Shown piece after piece: positions 55,438 through 64,000 of a stretch of DNA of 64,000 nucleotides (within the stretch, counting starts at the first letter, position 1; every line of letters starts with the position of its first letter). The DNA is from Actinopolyspora lacussalsi subsp. righensis. Lineage in GTDB: Bacteria > Actinomycetota > Actinomycetes > Mycobacteriales > Pseudonocardiaceae. The stretch spans positions 124,001 to 188,000 of the forward strand of contig NZ_FPAT01000002.1 in NCBI RefSeq assembly GCF_900116555.1, written 5' to 3'. The notes beneath the pieces are model-generated. The model made no database searches. It worked only from the letters and a program-made list of their open reading frames with translations, and was not told where the DNA came from. The position numbers and the translations under genes were made by a program.

Positions 55438-55936
55438 GGTCAGCAATGCTCTTTCGGGTGATCTGAACGGGACGGCGAACAGGTCATTACTTTCACGGTT
55501 CCGGTACTAAGAGTCAACAGCTCAATAGTTACACCACCACAAGAGTGATGCACAATGAGCTATTTGGACACACAGTGCGAACAATGAATCTCTTTCGGAT
55601 AACGAGTGCGATTGATCTCAGGCGCCCGCGCCTCGTTGGGTGTTTTATCTCACAGCTCCGCATGGGGGTAGCTCGCTGTGCCGATCTACCCGGGTGATTA
55701 CCCTCTAAAGGTCTAATCCTGGCAATAGTGTGAATAACGGTACGTATAGCGACCCACTTTCCCGATCGCGGTGTGCGCCAGTACGCTGAGGCCGCCCGCA
55801 GGAGTCGCGCAGCCCCGGCTCCATGGGTGGTGCGTTCGGGATGTCAGGGTGACGACCATCCCCTGAGCTGCACTTTCCGTGTTTTCGGTGTCGATTGTCC
55901 GCACTGCGGAGACGACACGTGCCCGTAACTGTCGGA
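55438..55936. other. 499-bp AT-richer divergent regulatory region
   Basis: Between the ABC operon and the cvn operon, both transcribed outwards. The stretch 55480-55750 is distinctly AT-richer than the chromosome around it and has several TA-rich -10-like boxes (for example TAATCC near 55713 and TTACTTTCA near 55487). It must hold two divergent promoters. No ORF is supported. Confidence 0.55.
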
Positions 55937-58900
55937 ATGAGGAAGCCACGAGTGGCCGGAGGAAACAAAGGCCCCGATCGGTCGACCGGGACGGGGTCAG
56001 CGGGTTCACACCCATTGATGACGGGTGCGGAAACCGCGACCGCGAGTGAGACGGGTGCGCCGGGGGAGGCACCCGCTGCGAACGGCAGCAGCGGTCCGGT
56101 CGATGATCACTCCGAGGAACGCCCCTCGGGTGGGCTGCGGATGCGCAACTGGCGCCTGCGTACCAAGCTGCTGGTGGTCCTGCTCGTCCCGGCGCTGGCA
56201 GCGCTGGTCTTCGGTGCACTGCAGGTCGTCTCCGACTACAACCAGACACAGCAACTGCTCCGGATGCGGGAGCAGGTCACTCTGGACACCAGATCCGCCG
56301 AGGTCGTGCACCAGTTACAGCGCGAGCGCGACCTCACAGTGGCCTACATCGCGGCCGGACGCGGCGGTGAACGTTCCCAGCTCACCGAGCAGCGCGACAC
56401 CGTGGACGCCGCGATCGAGCGGTTCCGCTCGGCGATCGACGAGGCGAAACAGCAGGGTAACACCACTGTTGCCACACCTTACGAGCAAGCGATCAACCGG
56501 TTGGACCGGCTGCAAGCACTGCGCTCGGTCACCGACGAGACCGCTTATCCGGCCAAGGCCGCGCTGCGTGCCTACAGCGCCTCGGTGGACAACCTGATCG
56601 CGCTCGGTGAGCGTGCCGTCACCAGGATCAACAACGAGAGCGTGGTTCGGCTCTACCGGGCGACCAACGCGCTGTCCCGGGTCAAGGAGCAGGAATCGGT
56701 CAAACGCGCCAGGCTGCTCTCGGCGTTGGAAAGCGGCGAGTTCGGCATCGGTGGTCAGCGGCAACTGCTCGCCACCGACGCGAGCATGGAAGCCGCTCTG
56801 GAGGAGTTCCGCAAGCGCGCCACCAACGCCCAGATCCAGCGCTACAACGACACCGTCTCCGGTCTCGCGGTCGGACAGGCTCGTGACCTGCAAGAAACCG
56901 CCATCGTGCAGACCCAGCAGGGTGAGGGACTGGGCGATATAAACGCGCAGGAGTGGATGCGCACCGCGACGCAGACGGTGAACCTCACCTACCAGGTGGA
57001 GTCGGAACTCCGGCAACAGTTGCAGAACCAGGCGGACCAGCTCGCCGGTGCCGCTCGCACCCAGACCTACGTCGTGGTGGTGCTGGTACTCCTCGTGCTG
57101 GTCGTGGCGTTCGCCATCGCGCTCCTCGTGGCGCGTTCACTGCTGCTGCCGCTGCGCACGCTGCGGCGTTCCGCGCTGAACGTGGCCGACAACCGGCTCC
57201 CGGAGGCGGTCGAGTCCATCCTCGAGGACGACAATCCGGACCTGGGCGAACGCAGCCGTATCGACCCGATCCCGGTGCACACCACCGAGGAGATCGGCAG
57301 GGTGGCGCGTTCCTTCGACGCGGTGCACGCGCAGGCGCTGCGCCTGGCCTCCGAACAGGCCCTGCTGCGCAACAACGTCAACGACCTGTTCGTCAACCTG
57401 GCACGCCGCAGTCAGACGCTGGTGCAGCGTCAGCTGTCGCTGATCGACCGGCTGGAACAGGACGAACAGGACCCCGACCAGCTCAGCCAGCTGTTCGAAC
57501 TGGACCACCTCGCCACCCGGATGCGCCGCAACAACGAGAACCTGCTCATTCTCGGTGGCACCGATCTGACCCGTCGGACGGTGCGTCCGGTTCCGCTCAG
57601 CGAGGTCATCGGCGCTTCCGTCTCCGAGGTGGAGCAGTACGCGCGGGTGGTCATCGGCGAGACGCCCGAACTGGCGATGCAGGGGCGCGTGGTCAACGAC
57701 ATCGTGCACCTCATCGCGGAGCTGTTGGAGAACGCCACCGTCTACTCCAACCCGGACACCGAGGTCACCGTGCGTACCGCCTATCGCAGGCAGGAGCTCG
57801 TGCTGGAGATCCGTGACCGCGGTGTGGGCGTCGACGCGGAGCAGCTCGACGAGATCAACGACCGGCTGGTTCGCCCGCCGGACATCGACGTGGCGGTCTC
57901 GCGCCGAATGGGCCTCTACGTGGTCGGCCAGCTCGCACGCAGGCACCACGTCACGGTCGAACTGCAGAACAACGGTGACCTCGAGGGTGGCGCCACCGCC
58001 ACCGTCCGGTTGCCGGGCGAGCTGATCGTGCAGCTCACCCCGAACGGCCCCATGCCGATGCCCGACATGCCGCGCGAGCAGTCGCGGGACGGCATGGGCG
58101 AGACCGGTTCCAACTCGGGGCTCGCCGCCGCGTTCGGCGGCGCCGACCGCTCGGCCCAGTTGGAGCAACCGCAGGCCAACAACGGCTACCACCAGCAGTT
58201 CCCCTCGAACTCCCCGGAACTCGACGAACGGGACGCCGTCCCGGACAGTCCGGCGGCGCTGGAGGCGGAACCGACCACGCGAGCCCCATGGCCGGAGGAA
58301 CAACCGGAACCCGGGTCACCGGATTCGGAGCCGCCGGAGACCCCCAGCTATTCGGTGCGGTTGTCCTCGGGGGACACCTACGGAGTCACCGAGGTTCCGC
58401 GATGGGAGAACGATTCCGAGTCGCGGGATTCCCCGCACGAACCGGAACGCCGGCGCGACGAGCGGCCCACGATGGACTGGCCGGGCCCGGCGGATTCGCC
58501 CCGCGCGGCCGAATCGGACTTCCCGGGTGAATCGGACCTCTCGGACGAATACGAGGGGCGCTGCGCCGCACCTCCGGGGCTGGAGGACTCTCCGGACCTG
58601 TTCCACAGTCCGTTCGAGTCGGAGAAGACCGAACAACACATGTCCTGGCCCGGCCCCGCGCCGGAGGACGAACCCGCCGGGGCGGTACCGCCCGTTGCCG
58701 CGGGTGACACCGGCATCACCGAGCAGGTGCCCGCTGTCGGACTCGGTTCCGACTCGGGTGGGCCGGAGATGGACGACACCCCGACCGAGCGACTGCCGAT
58801 ATACGAAGCGGTGCTCTCGCAGTGGTTCCGCGAGGACGACGGGGAACCCGCCGCTTCGGGGCGTTCGGCCCTGGAGCACAACTCCGAGTTGCCCTCCGAC

Positions 58901-59617
58901 TCCGAGCTGGTCGACGACGCGATCGGTTGGCCGGGGCGCTCGACGTTCACCGGCGATCATGGCGGTGACTCGCGACGTAATGGTATGAACCACACGGTAT
59001 CGTCTGGGGACGATCTCGATGCTGGTGTTACCGGAGGCGAGTCTCGGAATGGTTCCCAACCGAGCGCTCGTGATTCGGCCGTGCGGCGCGAGCCCGCTTC
59101 GTGGCCCGCCGAGCCCGAGGGCCACGAACGGCGAGTGCCGCACGAGGAGCCCGGCGGGGCCGTCCCCGCGCCGGAGGCCGGATCCGCGACCGACAGCGGT
59201 GGCTCCAACAGTTCGGAAACCGCCATGCGTGCCTTCTCCGGCCGCAGGGCGGCCAACCGTGAGGAGCGCAACCGGGTGGCCGACGCGCGTCAGTCCGGTG
59301 AGGACCCGGGCTGGGGCGCCGGCGACGCCGGTTGGGAGGCCGCCGAAGCACTCGTACAGCAGACCGAGCAGGAACAGGAACAAACCGCGGCAGGGTTGCC
59401 CAAGCGCAAACCGAAGTCGAATCTTGTTCCGGGCTCGGCGACAGAACACCAGTCGCCGCCGCCCAGCAAACCGGCAGTGCCCCGGTCGGCCTCGGCCGTC
59501 CGTGGCAGAATGTCCAACTTCCAGCAAGGCGTCCGGCGTGGTAGGCACGCAAAGGTCGAACCAGAATCGACCGAACAGTCCCGCTCGATTCCGAGCCGTC
59601 CCGAGGAGCAGGAGTGA
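55937..59617 (+). CDS. cvnA: Conservon sensor-like histidine kinase (CvnA)
   Basis: A 1,226-residue membrane kinase-like protein. After a hydrophilic N-terminus come TM1 (about 77-98), an extracytoplasmic nitrate/nitrite-sensing-like domain (100-375), TM2 (378-399), a HAMP-like segment, a HisKA-like helix with FELDHLATRMRRNNENLL (His near 523) and a HATPase domain (N-box ELLENATVYSNP near 594, G1 IRDRGVGVD, then RRMGLYVVGQLARRH). The last ~520 residues are a low-complexity acidic, Pro-rich tail with WPGP repeats. The start is uncertain (GTG 55919, ATG 55937). The following three genes complete a conservon, where CvnA acts as receptor for a GTPase switch. Confidence 0.9.
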   Translation: MRKPRVAGGNKGPDRSTGTGSAGSHPLMTGAETATASETGAPGEAPAANGSSGPVDDHSEERPSGGLRMRNWRLRTKLLVVLLVPALAALVFGALQVVSDYNQTQQLLRMREQVTLDTRSAEVVHQLQRERDLTVAYIAAGRGGERSQLTEQRDTVDAAIERFRSAIDEAKQQGNTTVATPYEQAINRLDRLQALRSVTDETAYPAKAALRAYSASVDNLIALGERAVTRINNESVVRLYRATNALSRVKEQESVKRARLLSALESGEFGIGGQRQLLATDASMEAALEEFRKRATNAQIQRYNDTVSGLAVGQARDLQETAIVQTQQGEGLGDINAQEWMRTATQTVNLTYQVESELRQQLQNQADQLAGAARTQTYVVVVLVLLVLVVAFAIALLVARSLLLPLRTLRRSALNVADNRLPEAVESILEDDNPDLGERSRIDPIPVHTTEEIGRVARSFDAVHAQALRLASEQALLRNNVNDLFVNLARRSQTLVQRQLSLIDRLEQDEQDPDQLSQLFELDHLATRMRRNNENLLILGGTDLTRRTVRPVPLSEVIGASVSEVEQYARVVIGETPELAMQGRVVNDIVHLIAELLENATVYSNPDTEVTVRTAYRRQELVLEIRDRGVGVDAEQLDEINDRLVRPPDIDVAVSRRMGLYVVGQLARRHHVTVELQNNGDLEGGATATVRLPGELIVQLTPNGPMPMPDMPREQSRDGMGETGSNSGLAAAFGGADRSAQLEQPQANNGYHQQFPSNSPELDERDAVPDSPAALEAEPTTRAPWPEEQPEPGSPDSEPPETPSYSVRLSSGDTYGVTEVPRWENDSESRDSPHEPERRRDERPTMDWPGPADSPRAAESDFPGESDLSDEYEGRCAAPPGLEDSPDLFHSPFESEKTEQHMSWPGPAPEDEPAGAVPPVAAGDTGITEQVPAVGLGSDSGGPEMDDTPTERLPIYEAVLSQWFREDDGEPAASGRSALEHNSELPSDSELVDDAIGWPGRSTFTGDHGGDSRRNGMNHTVSSGDDLDAGVTGGESRNGSQPSARDSAVRREPASWPAEPEGHERRVPHEEPGGAVPAPEAGSATDSGGSNSSETAMRAFSGRRAANREERNRVADARQSGEDPGWGAGDAGWEAAEALVQQTEQEQEQTAAGLPKRKPKSNLVPGSATEHQSPPPSKPAVPRSASAVRGRMSNFQQGVRRGRHAKVEPESTEQSRSIPSRPEEQE

Positions 59618-60042
59618 CCGGGTCCGTCCAACAACCCATGAGCAGCAACAGCTTCAGTTGGCTGATCACCGACTTCGTGCGTCGGGTACCCGGCGTGGCG
59701 CACTCTGTCGTGGTATCCGCGGACGGTCTGTTGCTCGCAGGATCGCAGGGTCTGCCCCGAGACCGTGCGGAGCAGTTGTCCGCCGTCGCGTCAGGGCTGG
59801 TCAGCCTTACCCAAGGCGCCGCGCGTTGTTTCGAGGCAGGTGACGTCACCCAGACGGTCGTCGAGATGGAACAGGGCTACCTGTTCCTGATGTCGATCAG
59901 TGACGGCTCCTGCCTGGCGGTGTTGGCCGCGCCCAATGCCGACATCGGGCTGGTGGCTTACGAGATGACCCTGTTGGTGGAGCGTGTCGGGCGACAGCTC
60001 ACCCCCGAGCTGCGCGCTCAGTTGCAGGGTATGGGTCGATGA
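59614..60042 (+). CDS. cvnB: Conservon roadblock/LC7 protein (CvnB)
   Basis: A 142-residue roadblock/LC7-domain protein: FSWLITDFVRRVPGVAHSVVVSADGLLLAGSQGLPRDRAEQLSAVASGLVSL and LAVLAAPNADIGLVAYEM. Roadblock proteins bind and regulate small GTPases, here probably CvnD. GTG 59614 overlaps the cvnA stop by 4 bases. Conserved cvnABCD order. Confidence 0.95.
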   Translation: MTGSVQQPMSSNSFSWLITDFVRRVPGVAHSVVVSADGLLLAGSQGLPRDRAEQLSAVASGLVSLTQGAARCFEAGDVTQTVVEMEQGYLFLMSISDGSCLAVLAAPNADIGLVAYEMTLLVERVGRQLTPELRAQLQGMGR

Positions 60043-60070
60043 GATCAGCCGAGGCTGACGTTGGGAGCTC

Positions 60071-60820
60071 ATGATGAGCGAGGGGGCCAACCCGAACTGG
60101 GACGGTGACCTGTTCCGGCTCTACAGCCAACGGATGGGTGACGACTGGCAGCAGGACTTCCTCGGTGAAGCTCCGGACGGCGGTGCCGGAGGGCAACGCA
60201 CGCCGCGCGGCGGCGAAGCCGCCAGTACCGAGGAATACCAGCGCGGACTCTTCGGCGGACCGGGGGCGGATCTCTACGGATCCGACTACCGCTCGGAGTA
60301 CGGCGAAGCCGCCTCCGGCCAGGAGCCGCGTGGCGGTGAGGACGGTTCGGGCGGTGGTCCGATGTCCATGCCGTCCATCTCGCAGCCGATGTCCCCGCTG
60401 TCGCAGTCCATGCCGTCGATTTCCTCCTCGATGCCTTCCATCCCGGGACAGGACGGCACGTCGGGTGACGACACGGAGGAAGAAGGCTCGCTGATGCGGC
60501 CGTACGCCCGGACACGCGGGCGTACCCGGAGCGACTACGAGCTCGCGATCGAGACCCTGGTTTCGACCAGTGAGCGAGGTCGCACGCAGAGTGCCCAGGC
60601 CACACCGGAACACCGGTCGATCTGTGGCCTGTGCACGGATGCCCGTTCGATCGCCGAGATCTCGGCGCACCTGCGGCTTCCGCTGGGAGTGGTGCGAGTG
60701 CTGATCGGCGATATGGCCAGTCTCGGCCTGGTCGAGATTCACGATAGCGGAATGGTCGTGGGCGACCGGCCGTCCATGGAGTTCTTGGAAAGGGTGCTCA
60801 GTGGGCTTCGCAGGCTCTGA
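60071..60820 (+). CDS. cvnC: Conservon DUF742 protein (CvnC)
   Basis: A 249-residue protein. The C-terminal ~115 residues (LMRPYARTRGRTRSDYELAIETLVST, CTDARSIAEISAHLRLPLGVVRVLIGDMASLGLVEIHD) form the DUF742 winged-helix domain of conservons. The N-terminal half is low-complexity with a Met/Ser/Pro repeat region (SMPSISQPMSPLSQSMPSISSSMPSI). It overlaps cvnD by 20 bases. Start ATG 60071 or 60074. Confidence 0.92.
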   Translation: MMSEGANPNWDGDLFRLYSQRMGDDWQQDFLGEAPDGGAGGQRTPRGGEAASTEEYQRGLFGGPGADLYGSDYRSEYGEAASGQEPRGGEDGSGGGPMSMPSISQPMSPLSQSMPSISSSMPSIPGQDGTSGDDTEEEGSLMRPYARTRGRTRSDYELAIETLVSTSERGRTQSAQATPEHRSICGLCTDARSIAEISAHLRLPLGVVRVLIGDMASLGLVEIHDSGMVVGDRPSMEFLERVLSGLRRL

Positions 60821-61409
60821 TCCCCACGCGGTGAACGGTGGAGACGGTGGTGGAAAGACCTCGACGAAGATCGTGGTCGCCGGTGGTTTCGGGGTAGGCA
60901 AGACGACCCTGGTCGGATCGGTCTCCGAGATCCTCCCGTTGACCACCGAAGCGGTCATGACCGAGGCCAGCGTCGGGGTCGACGACCTCACGGCCACGCC
61001 GGGCAAGGTGACCACCACGGTCGCCATGGACTTCGGCAGGGTCTCGTTGGACTCCGAGCTGATCCTGTATCTGTTCGGAACCCCCGGCCAGCACCGCTTC
61101 TGGTTCATGTGGGACGACTTGGTCCGGGGCGCCATCGGCGCGGTGGTGCTCGTGGACACCCGCCGTCTCGCCGATGCCTTCGCCTCGATCGATTTCTTCG
61201 ACGATCGTCAGCTGCCCTACGTGGTGGCGGTCAACACCTTCGACGGGGTGATGCACCACCGTCTCGAGGATGTGCGGGAGGCACTGACCATCGACGAATC
61301 GGTGCCGATCCTGGGGTGCGACGCCAGGGACAAGGAGTCCACCAAGAACACCCTGATCACACTCGTGCAGCACGCGATGCGGCAGCGGATGGCGACCTCG
61401 CAGAGCTGA
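60801..61409 (+). CDS. cvnD: Conservon small GTPase (CvnD)
   Basis: A 202-residue Ras-like GTPase. P-loop GGFGVGKTTL at 28-37, G3-like LFGTPGQHRF (Gly-Thr-Pro in place of the usual D-x-x-G), and AVNTFDG in place of N-K-x-D. In conservons CvnD switches between GDP and GTP under CvnA/B/C control. GTG 60801 overlaps the end of cvnC. A hairpin terminator lies between it and the convergent helicase-associated gene. Confidence 0.95.
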   Translation: MGFAGSDPHAVNGGDGGGKTSTKIVVAGGFGVGKTTLVGSVSEILPLTTEAVMTEASVGVDDLTATPGKVTTTVAMDFGRVSLDSELILYLFGTPGQHRFWFMWDDLVRGAIGAVVLVDTRRLADAFASIDFFDDRQLPYVVAVNTFDGVMHHRLEDVREALTIDESVPILGCDARDKESTKNTLITLVQHAMRQRMATSQS

Positions 61410-61540
61410 TCGGTTCGCCGTCCCCGGTGACCGGGGTTCGGCCCGCCCGGCCGAGCCTCCCGGTGCGTGAGTCGCGTCCCTCCCGAAGTGGGGCGATCCG
61501 CCCGGTGGGGGCCCGACCGAGGGAACCACGACGCTCCGGA

Positions 61541-61562
61541 GGCACCGGCCGAGTGCCGGTGC
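61541..61562. terminator. Bidirectional terminator between cvnD and the helicase-associated gene
   Basis: GCACCGGC and GCCGGTGC arms (within 61541-61562) pair perfectly around CGAGT; a second hairpin CCCCGG-TGA-CCGGGG lies at 61422-61436. Confidence 0.7.
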
Positions 61563-61608
61563 GTGCCCGGTCAGGCTGGTTCCGTCGCGGGACCTCCGGG
61601 CGTGCCGC

Positions 61609-63909
61609 TCACTGGTCGACCACCGCCACCGAGGTGATCCGGTGCAGCGGGAAGTCACCCAGCTCGCCTCGGGCGGAGTCGAATCCCTGCAACACGCCGC
61701 CGCCGACACTGACCGGCCGCACGATCCGCTGCGTCGCTCCACCCTGGGCGTCCACGAACCCCAGCCACACGCTGTGGCTCTGGCGCGCCGCCTCCCGCAG
61801 CAGTTCCAGCGTCGCGTTCGCGCTGGGCCTGCCGCGTTCGGGCGCGATGGTGTTGCCCCGCGTGGCGGCGGCCTGATCTCCCGCCCGCAGGGTTCGCACC
61901 CGCTCGGTGAGCTGCTGCTCGTCCGGGCGAGCGGAGTTGCTCGGTTCACCGCGTGCTCCGCCGTACCTGCCCCGGCCCTTGATCCGCTGCGGTCCCCGGC
62001 TCAGATCCAGCACACCACCGTCGGTGCTCTCCGCGACCGGCGCGTAACCGTTGCCGCGCAACTCGTCGACGAGCTGCTCCAACGGCAGTGGGCTGATCAG
62101 CACGGTCGGGGCGATCCGGCGCAGCCCCAGGTGGGCCAGCCGCTGCTTGCCGAGGACCTCGGTGAGTACCACGGGATCCTCGCAGCGCAGAAAGGACGAA
62201 GCCGTTCCCGCGCGTAGTTTGCCGTGTCTGCGGGCCGTGTCGTCGATGAGATAGGTCAGTCCCTGCGGCACCGGGGTGCGGGAACGCTGCTCGAACAGTT
62301 CCCGCAGCTGTTCGCTGCTGCGTCCGGCGTCGAGCGCTCGTCGCACGCTCGACTCGTTCACGCGGTAGACCGTGGCGCTGCCCGCCGACTCCACGTCGGC
62401 GGCCAGGTTCAGCTCGGCGGCCAGCTCCGGCTCCAACCTGCCAGGGGCCACCACGGTCAGATCGGCCTGCACCAGCACGTGGTCGACCGGTTCCGGGATC
62501 GCCGAGGCCATCACCCCGGCGGCAGCACTCTCGTCACCGGTCAGCAACGCGCGCCCGGCCGAGGAGAGCCCCCCGAGCGCGACGATCCCCAACGCCCTCG
62601 CCTCCCGGAGCGTCCAGGTCACCAGTTCGTCGCGCATCGAACCGCCGCGTCGCGGAGCGCGCCAGGCGAGCACGGCGGCCACGCCGTCGTCCCGCCGGAA
62701 GCCCCATCCGCCGGGCTGCTCGTCCAGCAACTCCAACACGCGCCGCCGATCGCGAGGCGCCGAGGAACGTCGCAGTCCCTCGGACAGCGTGCCCAGCAAC
62801 CGGTCCCGCGCGTCCCGCGAACCGATCAGCCCGGGCAACCGGGGCAGTTCCAGCCAGGACCCGGCCAGCAGTGCCCAGCGGTGTTCCGGAGAGGCGGCCA
62901 ACCACACATCGGCCTGCACCGTCGGAACCCACTGCGGGTCCTCCTCGGGGCTGGTGTCGACCAGCCCCGTCCCCGCCGCCAGCTCCACGACCAGCGCGGC
63001 GCGCGTCTCGTCGCTGCCCAGCTTCCTGGCCAGTTCACGGATGTCACGCACCCCCACGCCGCCGGAACGCAGCACGTCCGGAGGTTCCTGTCCCCAGCTC
63101 TCCAGCAACAGCTCGACGTGGCGGTTCAGCTCCAGCGCCTCACCGGCGGCCGTGCCGTCGATGCGCTGTTGGCCGTGCTCGTCGAGTTCCGGCACCGGCT
63201 CCGCCGTCGCCACGTTCCCCATCGGGCGGTCGCCTCGCGCGGCGAGCCCGAGCTCACGGGGCAGCTCGACGGTGTTCTCGTCCCGCCGGAGCAGCAGACC
63301 GCGAAGCAGCAGCCGACCGATCGGGGTGTCCGAACGCTCCGCGCCGGGTTTGGCCTGCCCCGTGCGCCCGATCGGGGAAGCACCCGCGAGTTTGGTCACG
63401 ACGCCGAGTTCCTCGTCGTCCAGCTCCGCCAGGACCTCCCGGGCGCGCTGTTCGGACAGTCCGCCGAGTTCGGCCCCCAGCCCCGCGGGGTGGGCGCCGA
63501 TGGTTTCCCGCACCGTGACCGCGGTGCGCAGCGCCTCGTCCGGTCCCCACACCAGGGCGCGCTCCCGGAGCGGATCGATTCGTGACCGCAGCTGCTCCCG
63601 GGTGGCCTCGCCGCCGAAGAAGCCGGTGAGCCGCTCCAGTGACACGGTTCGCTCGTCGGCGTCCAGCAGCACCAGGGCCTCCAGCACGTTCAGGCTGAAC
63701 GAGTCCAGGTCCTCGCAGGCGCGCGTGACCGAGGAGCGCACCGTCGCGCGTGCCGCGAGCACCGCGGAGTCCGTCGGAGGCGGTGTCGCCAGATCGGGTC
63801 GCGAACGCAGCAGCGCGAGCAGCTGTCGGTCGTCGCCGGAACGCAGTAGTTCGGTCAGCGAGTCGACGCTTTCGGGGGGCGGTTCGTTCGCGGCTGGGTC
63901 GGCGGGCAT
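61609..63909 (-). CDS. Helicase-associated (XPB partner) domain protein
   Basis: A 766-residue protein like the mycobacterial partner encoded beside XPB (Rv0862c-type, helicase C-terminal domain-containing). It is mostly helical with winged-helix-like repeats in the N-terminal two thirds (SFSLNVLEALVLLDADERTVSLERLTGFFGGE, LAELDDEELGVVTKLA) and a C-terminal region with DHVLVQADLTVVAPGRLEPELA, a WYL-like segment (SHSVWLGFVDAQGGATQRIVRPVSVGGG) and LGDFPLHRITSVAVVD. No helicase Walker motifs are present. ATG 63909 (MPADPAANEP) or 63921 is the start. The XPB gene itself is 11.5 kb to the left on the same strand. Confidence 0.85.
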   Translation of the reverse strand: MPADPAANEPPPESVDSLTELLRSGDDRQLLALLRSRPDLATPPPTDSAVLAARATVRSSVTRACEDLDSFSLNVLEALVLLDADERTVSLERLTGFFGGEATREQLRSRIDPLRERALVWGPDEALRTAVTVRETIGAHPAGLGAELGGLSEQRAREVLAELDDEELGVVTKLAGASPIGRTGQAKPGAERSDTPIGRLLLRGLLLRRDENTVELPRELGLAARGDRPMGNVATAEPVPELDEHGQQRIDGTAAGEALELNRHVELLLESWGQEPPDVLRSGGVGVRDIRELARKLGSDETRAALVVELAAGTGLVDTSPEEDPQWVPTVQADVWLAASPEHRWALLAGSWLELPRLPGLIGSRDARDRLLGTLSEGLRRSSAPRDRRRVLELLDEQPGGWGFRRDDGVAAVLAWRAPRRGGSMRDELVTWTLREARALGIVALGGLSSAGRALLTGDESAAAGVMASAIPEPVDHVLVQADLTVVAPGRLEPELAAELNLAADVESAGSATVYRVNESSVRRALDAGRSSEQLRELFEQRSRTPVPQGLTYLIDDTARRHGKLRAGTASSFLRCEDPVVLTEVLGKQRLAHLGLRRIAPTVLISPLPLEQLVDELRGNGYAPVAESTDGGVLDLSRGPQRIKGRGRYGGARGEPSNSARPDEQQLTERVRTLRAGDQAAATRGNTIAPERGRPSANATLELLREAARQSHSVWLGFVDAQGGATQRIVRPVSVGGGVLQGFDSARGELGDFPLHRITSVAVVDQ

Positions 63910-64000
63910 CCGTTCCAACATACCCGTGCGGGTGGCTACCCGGTGGTGTGTGGTAGACGGCACTCGGCGTTCGGGGGTGGTGGGGGCAACACCTCGGATC

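Overview
This window is high-GC actinobacterial chromosome. The gene content and order fit the Pseudonocardiales (an Actinopolyspora- or Saccharopolyspora-like organism; this placement is inference). GTG and TTG starts, a GroEL2-type chaperonin under CIRCE control, an XPB-type helicase, a conservon (cvn) operon and a LytR_C protein next to def all point to Actinobacteria. No rRNA, tRNA, CRISPR array, phage or transposase gene was seen.

Left part (1-22.4 kb): a conserved housekeeping block. The order thiD, thiC, def, DUF3263, LytR_C protein, CDC48-like ATPase, pssA, psd, moeA, groEL2 matches the order remembered for Mycobacterium tuberculosis Rv0422c-Rv0440, with extra genes inserted: a Uma2 protein, a CDF transporter, a degenerate M48 protein, an AIM24 protein, a cold-shock gene and a Ser/Thr kinase. 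thiC carries a clear promoter and TPP riboswitch. groEL carries two CIRCE operators. Most intergenic gaps here hold members of two repeat families: a short CGATTTC/GAAATCG hairpin, and a longer structured element with a GTAGCGACCTAC apex.

Middle (22.5-48.4 kb): an accessory region. It holds a GH84 lipoprotein preceded by a coupled 45-codon ORF, a PspC protein, two SUFU-domain paralogues, a second cold-shock gene, small hypotheticals, a secreted SGNH hydrolase, purU and a LexA-family repressor. An excisionase-like antitoxin and PIN toxin pair lies between 104-bp direct repeats. The main metabolic unit is a form II CO-dehydrogenase-like molybdenum hydroxylase set: coxS, coxL, coxM and coxG contiguous at 38.0-43.0 kb, XdhC/CoxI and a CoxE-type VWA protein at 33.2-35.5 kb, and a MoxR ATPase at 25.9 kb. 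The lexA gene and the toxin-antitoxin pair separate the accessory part from the structural part. moeA at 16-17 kb could supply molybdenum cofactor. A two-gene SPFH operon and menC follow.

Right part (48.4-64 kb): XPB helicase, a Cys-rich membrane-anchored protein, an ABC importer (ATPase with an acidic tail, two permeases, NMT1-type lipoprotein), a cvnABCD conservon, and the helicase-associated XPB partner, here 11.5 kb from the XPB gene. Several convergent pairs are separated by strong hairpin terminators.

All function calls rest on reading the translated sequence and its motifs. No database search was run.
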